Source: an uncultured Oscillospiraceae bacterium
GTDB taxonomy: Bacteria > Bacillota > Clostridia > Oscillospirales > Oscillospiraceae
NCBI GenBank assembly: GCA_934512135.1
Contig: CAKSWT010000004.1
Span: 1 to 64,000 of the forward strand
DNA: 64,000 nt
Reading direction: 5' to 3'
Below, piece after piece: positions 49,847 through 57,160 of the stretch; within the stretch, counting starts at the first letter, position 1; each line of letters opens with the position of its first letter. The translations under genes and the position numbers were made by a program. The notes under the pieces were generated by a model, which was given only the letters and a program-made list of their open reading frames with translations, was not told the DNA's origin and did no database searches.

Positions 49847-49876
49847 TTTGGGCCCGTCCTTTCGGACGGGCCCAAA
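49847..49876 (+). terminator. Terminator after the YkuD-fold gene
   Basis: TTTGGGCCCGTCC pairs with GGACGGGCCCAAA around a four-base loop; ATTC follows. Confidence 0.75.
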
Positions 49877-49892
49877 ATTCATAGAAAAACAC

Positions 49893-49921
49893 TTGGATAT
49901 TTTCTCCGACGGTGTTATACT
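49893..49921 (+). promoter_or_regulatory. Promoter of the HD-domain gene
   Basis: TTGGAT (49893-49898) and TATACT (49916-49921) have 17-bp spacing. Confidence 0.72.
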
Positions 49922-49968
49922 AGTCTCGGCAGGATCTCTGCCAGATTGCAGCAAAGGAGCCATCTAGC

Positions 49969-50541
49969 ATGGAACGAGAAGAAGCACTTGCGCTTTTAAC
50001 GCAGTATAACCACGAGCCCTTTCACATTCAGCACGCCCTGACGGTGGAAGCCGTGATGGGCTGGTTTGCCGACAAGCTGGGTTACAGCCAGGAAAAGGAC
50101 TTCTGGCGCACCGTGGGTCTGCTCCACGATCTGGACTTTGAACAATTCCCGGAGCAGCACTGTGTCAAGGAGGCACAGATCATGACGGATTTGGGACTGG
50201 ACCCCAAGCTCATTCACGGAGTGGCCAGTCACGGCTACGGCATCTGCATCGACGTGAAGCCGGAGCACGAAATGGAAAAGGTCCTGTTCGCCACCGACGA
50301 GCTCACCGGTCTGATCGGTGCAGTGATTAAGATGCGCCCCTCCAAGAGCACAAAGGATTTGGAGCTGTCCAGTCTAAAGAAGAAATTCAAGGACAAGAAA
50401 TTCGCCGCAGGGTGCTCCCGGCAGGTCATTCGGGACGGCGCCGAGATGCTGGGCTGGGATTTGGACCAGCTGATGACTGACACCATTTTGGCCATGCGGG
50501 ATGCCGAGGACGACATCATCGCCGCCATGGCCCGGGAATAA
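49969..50541 (+). CDS. HD-domain hydrolase
   Basis: This 190-residue protein has the HD-superfamily metal motif: His near residue 22 (IQHALTVEAVM), LLHDLDFEQFP near 51-60 with the paired His-Asp, and a later His/Asp (SHGYGICID, ATDELTGLI). Small members are phosphohydrolases acting on nucleotides or related metabolites; the substrate is unknown. AAAGGAG lies upstream of the ATG. Confidence 0.82.
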   Translation: MEREEALALLTQYNHEPFHIQHALTVEAVMGWFADKLGYSQEKDFWRTVGLLHDLDFEQFPEQHCVKEAQIMTDLGLDPKLIHGVASHGYGICIDVKPEHEMEKVLFATDELTGLIGAVIKMRPSKSTKDLELSSLKKKFKDKKFAAGCSRQVIRDGAEMLGWDLDQLMTDTILAMRDAEDDIIAAMARE

Positions 50542-50548
50542 GCAGAAG

Positions 50549-50575
50549 GCCCGCAGGACCATCGGTCCTGCGGGC
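50549..50575. terminator. Hairpin between convergent genes
   Basis: GCCCGCAGGACC pairs perfectly with GGTCCTGCGGGC around a three-base loop between the HD-domain stop and the hydrolase stop. T tracts are weak. Confidence 0.6.
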
Positions 50576-50579
50576 ACTG

Positions 50580-51482
50580 TTATATCTGATTTTGGAAGAA
50601 TTCCAGCATGGAATTCAAGGCGTCCAGCTCCTGGAATCCCCAAAAGCCATGGTAGCCTCCCGGCACCACCTTCAGGGTGCAATCCTGGAACACTTGGCTC
50701 ATTTCAAAGCTAAAGGTGATGGGCGCAATAAAATCCCGGTCTCCGTGGAGGATCATCACCGGCCCGGAGTAGCTTCGGCAGGCATCCGTATAGTCCAGCT
50801 TTGCCGTCTCCTCCAAAAAGGCCTTTCCGAAGGTGTAGCCTGCTGCGGTCACCGAATCCGGAGGGTTATCGGGATCAAAAAACTGTCCCAGCAGGAAGCC
50901 ATGCTGCACCGCGTCGGTCACTCCAAACCCCGGATACCACAGGCACATGGCCTTGATCTCCCCGGGGCGCCGCTGTGCCGCCAGCACTGCGTCCACACCT
51001 CCCATGCTCTTCCCCACCAGGAAAATGTTGTCCTGGTCGGTAAAGCTAAAGCTCTCCACCAAATCGAGAATGGCCAGTGTATCGTCCACCTCTGATGACA
51101 CGGTCATATCCTCCTGTCGGCCATCGCTGCGGCCGGTTCCGCCGAAATCAAGCCGGACGCTGGCAATCCCATGCTCCGCCAGAATCCAGGCGATGTCGTC
51201 ACACCATCTCTGGTCCGTGGCCAGCCCATGAAGCAAAATCGCCACCGGCACCTGACCCTCCACCTCGGTGGGCCGGGCCAGCGTTCCACGCAGTGTGTTG
51301 TTCCCGGATTGGCATGTGATCTCTGTTTCCGTAAAGGAGGACGCCCTTGAGGGCAGCTGTGGTGGCTCTCGATGCTCCCGATAGGTATCGGCGGCCCAAG
51401 CGGAGCAGGCACCTGATCCGAATATTGCTCCCGCCGAAATGGCCAGCGCCGCCAGCAGCGACACCACACGTTTTCCCTTCAT
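50580..51482 (-). CDS. Exported alpha/beta hydrolase
   Basis: This 300-residue protein has a signal peptide (cleavage near SAWA-ADT) and an alpha/beta-hydrolase domain with oxyanion segment ILLHGLATDQRW, nucleophile Ser in VGKSMGGVD, acid Asp in HGDRDFIAP and His in PGGYHGFWG. It is probably a secreted esterase or peptidase of the feruloyl-esterase-like type. GGGAGGAAGCAGG lies before the ATG. Confidence 0.82.
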   Translation of the reverse strand: MKGKRVVSLLAALAISAGAIFGSGACSAWAADTYREHREPPQLPSRASSFTETEITCQSGNNTLRGTLARPTEVEGQVPVAILLHGLATDQRWCDDIAWILAEHGIASVRLDFGGTGRSDGRQEDMTVSSEVDDTLAILDLVESFSFTDQDNIFLVGKSMGGVDAVLAAQRRPGEIKAMCLWYPGFGVTDAVQHGFLLGQFFDPDNPPDSVTAAGYTFGKAFLEETAKLDYTDACRSYSGPVMILHGDRDFIAPITFSFEMSQVFQDCTLKVVPGGYHGFWGFQELDALNSMLEFFQNQI

Positions 51483-51663
51483 CCTGCTTCCCTCCTATCT
51501 TTTGCCCTATTATATTCGGTATTTTTGACCGTTTTGCGGTGTTTCTTTGAACAGTTTATCAACAGTATATGAAGATTTTGTGAGGAGATAATTTTCAATT
51601 TATTCATGTACTTCCCCGCTCACTGTGGTATACTACGGTCAGACAGGAAAGGATGTGAGCACA

Positions 51664-51864
51664 ATGGCCGTTACCCTCAACCCTGACCGGGAAATGGTCT
51701 CCACCATACGGCAAGGGCTCCAGCGCACCGGCGGCTACTGTCCCTGCCGCCTCCAGCGCACGGAGGAGAATAAGTGCATCTGCAAAGAATTCCGGGACCA
51801 GATTGCCGACCCGGAGTTCGAGGGGTTTTGTCACTGTATGCTGTATTATAAAACAAAAGACTAA
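51664..51864 (+). CDS. Ferredoxin-thioredoxin reductase catalytic-chain-like protein
   Basis: This 66-residue protein has three CXC pairs: CPC at 26-28, CIC at 38-40 and CHC at 56-58. The CPC...CxC...CHC pattern is that of the catalytic chain of ferredoxin-thioredoxin reductase, whose 4Fe-4S cluster passes electrons to a disulfide. The spacing (9 and 15 residues) differs from the 16 and 8 of the chloroplast enzyme, and it is shorter. A thioredoxin gene follows by 12 bases, a strong contextual match. The ATG at 51664 is preceded by AAAGGATG. Confidence 0.85.
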   Translation: MAVTLNPDREMVSTIRQGLQRTGGYCPCRLQRTEENKCICKEFRDQIADPEFEGFCHCMLYYKTKD

Positions 51865-51876
51865 GGAGGAACCTAT

Positions 51877-52182
51877 ATGTCCGTTATCTCTGTGACCAGT
51901 GAAACCTTTGACCAGGAGGTTCTGCAGAGCAGCAAGCCTGTTCTGGTAGACTTCTGGGCGTCCTGGTGCGGCCCCTGCCGCATGCTCTCTCCCCTGGTGG
52001 ATCAGGTGGCCCAGGAGCGTCCTGACATTAAGGTCTGCAAAATCAACATTGACCAGGAGCAGCAGCTCGCCGTCCAGTTTGGGGTGATGAGTATTCCCAC
52101 ACTGATGGTATTCAAAAACGGTGTGGCCACCGGCACCTCCGTGGGGGTTGTACCCAAGGCAAAAATATTGGAAATGCTGTGA
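51877..52182 (+). CDS. trxA: Thioredoxin
   Basis: This 101-residue protein has the thioredoxin fold with the redox motif WCGPC (Cys31, Cys34) and the cis-proline SIPTLMVF. It should reduce protein disulfides and probably receives electrons from the preceding iron-sulfur reductase-like protein. AAGGAGG lies upstream of the ATG, and a terminator follows. Confidence 0.95.
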   Translation: MSVISVTSETFDQEVLQSSKPVLVDFWASWCGPCRMLSPLVDQVAQERPDIKVCKINIDQEQQLAVQFGVMSIPTLMVFKNGVATGTSVGVVPKAKILEML

Positions 52183-52194
52183 ATTCCGGTACGG

Positions 52195-52229
52195 CGGTCT
52201 GCCAGGCAGAGGTCTGGCAGACCGTTTTT
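52195..52229 (+). terminator. Terminator after the thioredoxin gene
   Basis: CGGTCTGCCA pairs with TGGCAGACCG with a ten-base loop, followed by TTTTTG. Confidence 0.9.
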
Positions 52230-52260
52230 GTCTGCCCGGCAAAATCATTGCTCCTATCGG

Positions 52261-52289
52261 TTGATTTCCGGCGAAAAATCGAGTATACT
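52261..52289 (+). promoter_or_regulatory. iorAB promoter
   Basis: TTGATT (52261-52266) and TATACT (52284-52289) have 17-bp spacing. Confidence 0.72.
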
Positions 52290-52347
52290 TAATCTACAGA
52301 CCCGATTTAAACCCATAAAGCGTTTGGCTTGAAAGGATGAATACCGC

Positions 52348-54081
52348 TTGAAAGAACTTTTGATTGGCAACGGCGCCGTGGCCCGTGGCCTCTACGAGGC
52401 GGGCTGCGGCCTGATCTCCAGCTATCCCGGTACCCCCTCCACGGAGATCACCGAGGAGGCCGCCAAATACGCCGAAGTGTACGCAGAGTGGGCCCCCAAC
52501 GAAAAGGTTGCCCTGGAAACCGCCTTCGGCGCCTCTCTGGGGGGCATCCGCAGCTGCTGCGCCATGAAGCATGTGGGTCTCAACGTGGCCGCGGACCCGC
52601 TGTTTACCATGTCCTATACCGGCGTCAGCGCCGGCTTGGTGGTCTGCGTGGCAGACGACCCTGGCATGCACTCCTCCCAGAATGAGCAGGACTCCCGGCA
52701 CTACGCCATTGCGGCGAAGCTGCCCATGCTGGAGCCGGCAGACTCCCAGGAATGCCTGGACTTCGCCAAAGCCGCCTTTTCCCTATCTGAGGCCTATGAC
52801 ACCCCGGTGCTGCTGCGGCTGTGTACCCGTATCTCCCACTCCCAGAGCATTGTGGAAACCGGTCCTCGGGAGGACATTCCCCAAAGGCCCTACGTCAAGG
52901 ACGCCGCCAAGTACATTATGATGCCCGGGAATGCCATTCGCCGTCATCCCCTGGTGGAGCAGCGCCTGGACCGTCTCGCAGAGTATGCCGAGTCCTGCCC
53001 CTTTAACCGGGTGGAGATGGGCGGCACCGCCCTGGGAATTATCACCTCCGGCACCTGCTATCAATATGTGAAGGAGATCTTCGGCGATCGTGTCAGCGTC
53101 CTGAAGCTGGGGCTTATTCATCCCATGCCCACCCGGCTGATTCGGGATTTTGCCAATCAAGTGGATCGGCTGGTGGTGGTGGAGGAGCTGGACGGCATCA
53201 TCGAGGACCACTGTCGAAAGCTGGGCCTTTCCGTGGAGGGAAAGGATCTGTTTTCTCCCCTGGGTGAGTTCTCCCAGAAAACTATCGCCCAGGCCTTTGG
53301 TCTGGCCCCCACGGCGCATCTCAGCATTGACACCCCCATTCCTCCCCGGCCCCCCATGATGTGCGCCGGATGTCCCCACCGGGGCATGTACTATGTACTT
53401 GCGAAAAACAAGGTCCATGTCATCGGCGACATCGGCTGCTATACCCTGGGGGCGCAGGCCCCCTTGCAGGCGGTGGACACCACTCTGTGCATGGGTGCCT
53501 CCGTCTCCGGTCTCCACGGCTTCAACAAGGCTCTGGGCGCCGAGGGAGAGACCAAGTCCGTGGCTGTAATCGGCGACTCCACTTTTATGCACTCCGGCGT
53601 CACCGGCCTTATCAACATCGCCTACAACGGCTCCAACTCCACCGTGGTAATTCTCGACAACTCTATCACCGGCATGACCGGTCACCAGCAGAATCCCACC
53701 ACCGGCTACAACATCAAGGGAGATCCCGCCGGGAAAATCGACTTGGAGGCCCTCTGCCGCTCCATCGGCATCCGGCGGGTCCAGGTGGTGGACCCCTATG
53801 ACCTGGCCACCTGTGACAGGGTCCTGAAGGAGGAGCTGGCAGCCCAGGAGCCCTCGGTCATTATCTCCCGCCGTCCCTGTGTCCTGCTGAAATATGTCAA
53901 GCCCAAGGCCCCCCTTCATGTAAACGCCGATGCCTGCCGGGGCTGTCGAAAATGTATGAGCTTTGGCTGTCCCGCCATCGCCATCCACGGCAAGCAGGCA
54001 AGCATTGATCCCACGCTTTGTATCGGCTGCGGCGTCTGTCAGCAGATCTGTCCCTTTGGGGCCTTTGAGGAGGATGCGTAA
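52348..54081 (+). CDS. iorA: Indolepyruvate:ferredoxin oxidoreductase, alpha subunit
   Basis: This 577-residue subunit oxidatively decarboxylates aryl-pyruvates (from aromatic amino acids) to aryl-acetyl-CoA, reducing ferredoxin. It has the pyrimidine-binding domain at the N-terminus (SSYPGTPSTEITEE), a thiamine-pyrophosphate domain (about 360-510, GDSTFMHSGVTGLINIAYN) and two 4Fe-4S motifs at the C-terminus (CRGCRKCMSFGCP and CIGCGVCQQICP). The start is a TTG. IorB follows after two bases. The organism probably ferments aromatic amino acids or makes them in reverse. Confidence 0.95.
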   Translation: MKELLIGNGAVARGLYEAGCGLISSYPGTPSTEITEEAAKYAEVYAEWAPNEKVALETAFGASLGGIRSCCAMKHVGLNVAADPLFTMSYTGVSAGLVVCVADDPGMHSSQNEQDSRHYAIAAKLPMLEPADSQECLDFAKAAFSLSEAYDTPVLLRLCTRISHSQSIVETGPREDIPQRPYVKDAAKYIMMPGNAIRRHPLVEQRLDRLAEYAESCPFNRVEMGGTALGIITSGTCYQYVKEIFGDRVSVLKLGLIHPMPTRLIRDFANQVDRLVVVEELDGIIEDHCRKLGLSVEGKDLFSPLGEFSQKTIAQAFGLAPTAHLSIDTPIPPRPPMMCAGCPHRGMYYVLAKNKVHVIGDIGCYTLGAQAPLQAVDTTLCMGASVSGLHGFNKALGAEGETKSVAVIGDSTFMHSGVTGLINIAYNGSNSTVVILDNSITGMTGHQQNPTTGYNIKGDPAGKIDLEALCRSIGIRRVQVVDPYDLATCDRVLKEELAAQEPSVIISRRPCVLLKYVKPKAPLHVNADACRGCRKCMSFGCPAIAIHGKQASIDPTLCIGCGVCQQICPFGAFEEDA

Positions 54082-54083
54082 CC

Positions 54084-54656
54084 ATGGAAACAAAAAGCAT
54101 TATGATTGTAGGCGTCGGCGGACAGGGCAGTCTGCTGGCCAGCAAACTGCTGGGCCGTCTGCTGGTGGACGAGGGCTATGACGTCAAAGTCAGCGAAGTT
54201 CACGGCATGAGCCAGCGGGGGGGCAGTGTGGTCACCTATGTACGCTTTGGAGACAAGGTCTACTCCCCCATTGTGGAGGACGGCCAGGCTGACCTGATTG
54301 TGTCCTTTGAAAAGATTGAGGCCGCCCGATGGCTGCCCAAGCTTAAGCAAAACGGAACCATTGTGGTAAACACCCAGCAGGTGGATCCTATGCCGGTGAT
54401 CGTAGGTGCGGCAGTCTATCCCGCCGGAGTGCTGAAGGAAATGATTGCCGCCGGCGCCCATGTGGACGCCATTGATGCCCTGCGTCTGGCCGAGGAGGCC
54501 GGCTCCCCCAAGGCGGCAAACATTGTACTCATGGGTCGGGTGGCCAAGTATTTTGACATTCCCTACGACCAGTGGCTTCGGGCCATCGAAAAAACCGTGG
54601 CTCCTAAGTTCGTAGAGCTGAACCGAAGGGCCTTTGACCTGGGCTATCACGCCTGA
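54084..54656 (+). CDS. iorB: Indolepyruvate:ferredoxin oxidoreductase, beta subunit
   Basis: This 190-residue subunit is the gamma-type 2-oxoacid:ferredoxin oxidoreductase domain, with the N-terminal GVGGQGSLLASKLLG and SEVHGMSQRGGSV that are diagnostic for IorB. It forms the complex with the upstream alpha subunit; the genes are two bases apart. Confidence 0.95.
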   Translation: METKSIMIVGVGGQGSLLASKLLGRLLVDEGYDVKVSEVHGMSQRGGSVVTYVRFGDKVYSPIVEDGQADLIVSFEKIEAARWLPKLKQNGTIVVNTQQVDPMPVIVGAAVYPAGVLKEMIAAGAHVDAIDALRLAEEAGSPKAANIVLMGRVAKYFDIPYDQWLRAIEKTVAPKFVELNRRAFDLGYHA

Positions 54657-54710
54657 GCCTATTATCTTCCGAAATCAAAATCCCTTGGCACGGTGTGTTT
54701 GGGGGGCGAC

Positions 54711-54742
54711 AAAAAGGGGCTGTCTCGTCGTGAGACAGCCCC
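54711..54742 (-). terminator. Terminator of secG
   Basis: GGGGCTGTCTC pairs with GAGACAGCCCC; on the minus strand five T follow. It may also end iorAB transcripts. Confidence 0.88.
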
Positions 54743-54757
54743 TTTCACTGTATTCCA

Positions 54758-55003
54758 TTAGCCCGCAGTGGCAGGAATCATGCTGAGCACCAGCGTCAGC
54801 ACCATAAATACCACAGCAACCCACTTGGTTGCCTTTGCCAGCTTGGCGTCCCAGGTGGTGGCCTTATTCCGGGACATAAAGCTGTCCGCAGCGCCGGCAA
54901 TGGCACCGGAGAGACCTGCGTCCTTGCCGGACTGCAGCAGAACCACACAGGTCAGAAACAGGGCAGTGATCACCTGGATCACAGTAAGAATAATCCGAAG
55001 CAT
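54758..55003 (-). CDS. secG: SecG preprotein translocase subunit
   Basis: This 81-residue protein has the two transmembrane helices of SecG (about 3-24 and 53-75) and the conserved loop LLQSGKDAGLSGAI. It is the small partner of SecYE. The ATG at 55003 has GGAGG five bases upstream; a longer in-frame start at 55033 is possible but does not match SecG N-termini. Confidence 0.93.
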   Translation of the reverse strand: MLRIILTVIQVITALFLTCVVLLQSGKDAGLSGAIAGAADSFMSRNKATTWDAKLAKATKWVAVVFMVLTLVLSMIPATAG

Positions 55004-55086
55004 AACATCCTCCATCTTGCCGTTTTTCGGCACACGGCAGCCGAAATATCTAAGAATCCGCGCATCTTATCGCATTCGTACGATAT

Positions 55087-55115
55087 ATCCTATCACAGAT
55101 TGTCATGATTTGCAA
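55087..55115 (-). promoter_or_regulatory. secG promoter
   Basis: On the minus strand TTGCAA (55115-55110) is followed after 17 bp by TAGGAT (55092-55087). It overlaps the end of the GNAT gene. Confidence 0.55.
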
Positions 55116-55723
55116 GGGAAATTTTCGGGATCCTCCAGCACTCCGCGGACCCACGCCGGGTCCAGCTGTCCAACGGGGATCACCGGGTCCAGCTGTCCAA
55201 CGGGGATCACCGGGTCCGGCGCATCCCGGCTCTGGGAGAGCTGTAGGGTAAGATACCCCACGCCACACCACCGGCCCAGCTTATAGCCCATATGGGGCAG
55301 CACGCCAGCCAGCCGAAATCCCATGGCCTGGTGAAATCCGATGCTGGGGTCGTTGGGAATGGTCACCACCGCACAGGCCGTCTGGACTCCCTGGGCCTGC
55401 AGCAGGGCCAGCAGCCCACGATAGAGCCGTCTTCCCAGCCCTCTGCCCCGGGCCTTCTGTCCCACATAGATGGTGGTCTCCACGGTCCAGCCATAGGCCG
55501 CCCGCTCATGAAAGGCATGGGCGTAGGCGTACCCCAAAAGTGCACCGTCCTCCTCCGCCACCAGATAGGGAAACCGGCGGGAAAAGCTGACAATTCTCCT
55601 CTGGAACTCCTCCAGAGACGGGAGCTCCGTTTCAAAGGAGACAGAGGTATGCTCCACATAGGGGCGGTAGATCTCCAGCAGCTCCGGCGCATCCTCCGGC
55701 GCTGCAAAGCGCAGTGTCTCCAT
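55103..55723 (-). CDS. GNAT-family N-acetyltransferase
   Basis: This 206-residue protein has the GNAT fold of the phosphinothricin acetyltransferase-like (Pat/YwnH) type: ETTIYVGQKARGRGLGRRLY holds the acetyl-CoA pyrophosphate loop, followed by NDPSIGFHQAMGF. It should N-acetylate an amine such as an amino acid analogue or toxic amide. The C-terminal tail carries a duplicated DPVIPVGQL, absent from the usual family end. The start is six bases after the prfB stop with no strong ribosome binding site, so translation may depend on coupling. Confidence 0.85.
   Translation of the reverse strand: METLRFAAPEDAPELLEIYRPYVEHTSVSFETELPSLEEFQRRIVSFSRRFPYLVAEEDGALLGYAYAHAFHERAAYGWTVETTIYVGQKARGRGLGRRLYRGLLALLQAQGVQTACAVVTIPNDPSIGFHQAMGFRLAGVLPHMGYKLGRWCGVGYLTLQLSQSRDAPDPVIPVGQLDPVIPVGQLDPAWVRGVLEDPENFPCKS
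55156..55217. repeat. 27-bp tandem repeat, 2.3 copies
   Basis: A 27-bp unit starting CCGGGTCCAGCTGTCC is repeated exactly at 55156-55182 and 55183-55209, with a partial third copy to 55217. It lies in frame in the GNAT gene and adds nine residues per copy. Confidence 0.92.
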
Positions 55724-55729
55724 GGCCGT

Positions 55730-56857
55730 TTATTTCTGAACCCAGGTATTGGTGGCCGCGCAGGTCAGGTACGCATTGATAAACTTATCCAGGTCCCCGT
55801 CCATCACGCCGTTGACATTGGAGGTCTCACAGCCGGTGCGGGTGTCCTTTACCAGGGTATAGGGCATAAACACATAGTTGCGGATCTGGCTGCCCCATTC
55901 GATTTTCTGCTGGACACCCTTGATGTCGGAGATTTTGTCCAAATGCTCCCGCTCTTTGATCTCCACCAGCTTGGACCGGAGCATTTTCATACAGTTGTCC
56001 CGGTTCTGGAACTGGCTCCGCTCCGTCTGACAGGACACCACAATCCCCGTGGGCTTGTGAATCAGTCGAACGGCAGAGGAGGTCTTGTTGATGTGCTGAC
56101 CACCGGCGCCGGAGGAGCGATAGACCTGCATTTCGATATCCTCCGGACGAATCTCCACCTCCGTGGAATCGTCGATCTCAGGAATCACCTCAATGGCCGC
56201 AAAGGAGGTCTGCCGCCGGGCATTGGAATCGAAGGGAGACACCCGGACCAGACGGTGTACCCCGTTTTCTCCCTTCAAAAATCCGTAGGCGTTTTCTCCT
56301 TCTATAAGGATATCTGCACTTTTGAGCCCCGCCTCGTCTCCCTCCAGATAGTCCATAATCTTGTAGGTGAAGCCGTGGCGGTCCGCCCAGCGGGTATACA
56401 TCCGGTAGAGCATCTGGCACCAATCCTGGGCCTCTGTGCCTCCGGCGCCGGCGTGAAAGCTCAGAAGCGCATTGTTGGCGTCATATTCTCCCGTCAGGAG
56501 GGTCTCCAGCCGTGCGCTGTCCATGCGGCTCTCCAGATCCCCATAGCCGGACACCAGCTCGTCCAGCATGGAGTCATCGTCCTCCTCAATGGCCATGTCG
56601 CAGAGCACCAGCAGGTCTTCCCGCTCGGCACACATTTTCTCATAGGACTCCACCTTATTCTCCAGGTGCCGAATCTGCTTTGTGACCTTCTGGGACTTCT
56701 CCGTGTCATTCCAGAAGCCGTCAGACTCCGCCATGGCGTGGAGCCGCTCCAGCTCCGACTTGGCCGCCTCCAGCCCCAGGGACTCTCCCAGCGCCTTCAG
56801 CTTCGGGGCCAGGTCGTTGAGCTTCACCTTATACTCGTCAAATTCAATCTTCGCCAT
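55730..56857 (-). CDS. prfB: Peptide chain release factor 2
   Basis: This 375-residue factor ends translation at UGA and UAA. The tripeptide motif SPF lies in VRVSPFDSNARR, and the catalytic GGQ lies in SSGAGGQHINKT. Many bacteria make RF2 through a programmed +1 frameshift at an early UGA; here the reading frame is continuous from the ATG through the equivalent region (GESLGLEAAKSELERL), so that control is absent. Its promoter lies 95 bases upstream. Confidence 0.96.
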   Translation of the reverse strand: MAKIEFDEYKVKLNDLAPKLKALGESLGLEAAKSELERLHAMAESDGFWNDTEKSQKVTKQIRHLENKVESYEKMCAEREDLLVLCDMAIEEDDDSMLDELVSGYGDLESRMDSARLETLLTGEYDANNALLSFHAGAGGTEAQDWCQMLYRMYTRWADRHGFTYKIMDYLEGDEAGLKSADILIEGENAYGFLKGENGVHRLVRVSPFDSNARRQTSFAAIEVIPEIDDSTEVEIRPEDIEMQVYRSSGAGGQHINKTSSAVRLIHKPTGIVVSCQTERSQFQNRDNCMKMLRSKLVEIKEREHLDKISDIKGVQQKIEWGSQIRNYVFMPYTLVKDTRTGCETSNVNGVMDGDLDKFINAYLTCAATNTWVQK

Positions 56858-56950
56858 CTTTCAAAACCACTTTCGTTGTAAAATCAAATATCTTGGATCC
56901 CAGGCCCCATGGCCACGGGAACAGCCCCCAAAGGGGTTTCAGCGGACATT

Positions 56951-56979
56951 ATTATACAGGAAATTCCCGCCGCTGTAAA
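56951..56979 (-). promoter_or_regulatory. prfB promoter
   Basis: On the minus strand TTTACA (56979-56974) is followed after 17 bp by a perfect TATAAT (56956-56951). The -35 box abuts the hairpin that follows the 22-codon ORF. Confidence 0.75.
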
Positions 56980-57012
56980 GCCCCACAGCCTGAAATTCCA
57001 GGCTGTGGGGCT
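56979..57012 (-). terminator. Hairpin after the 22-codon ORF
   Basis: AGCCCCACAGCCTG pairs perfectly with CAGGCTGTGGGGCT around a six-base loop. On the minus strand only three T follow, so termination may be partial. Confidence 0.6.
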
Positions 57013-57019
57013 TCCTCTT

Positions 57020-57088
57020 TCATCGCTGAGATACGGCATAGTCCTCCTCCGCAAAGATCAGCTCGTCAATGTCCTCCTGGGTGTGCAT
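57020..57088 (-). CDS. Candidate 22-residue small protein
   Basis: This tiny ORF was read by hand. It encodes an acidic peptide of 22 residues (starting MHTQEDIDEL, ending YAVSQR), preceded by a strong AGGAGG ribosome binding site with seven-base spacing, a TATAAT box about 35 bases upstream (near 57119-57124), and followed by a strong hairpin. Promoter, ribosome binding site, ORF and hairpin fit a small gene or a leader peptide for prfB. I know no homologue, and chance is possible at this length. Confidence 0.45.
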   Translation of the reverse strand: MHTQEDIDELIFAEEDYAVSQR

Positions 57089-57160
57089 ATTGGTCCCTCC
57101 TAACAGTGGTTTCCAATCATTATATGCACTCCGCAGAGAAAAATGTGCCGAATCCCAGTT

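Noticed and set aside
55156..55217. Direct repeats as a CRISPR array
   Set aside because: The units are adjacent with no spacers and lie in frame inside a gene.
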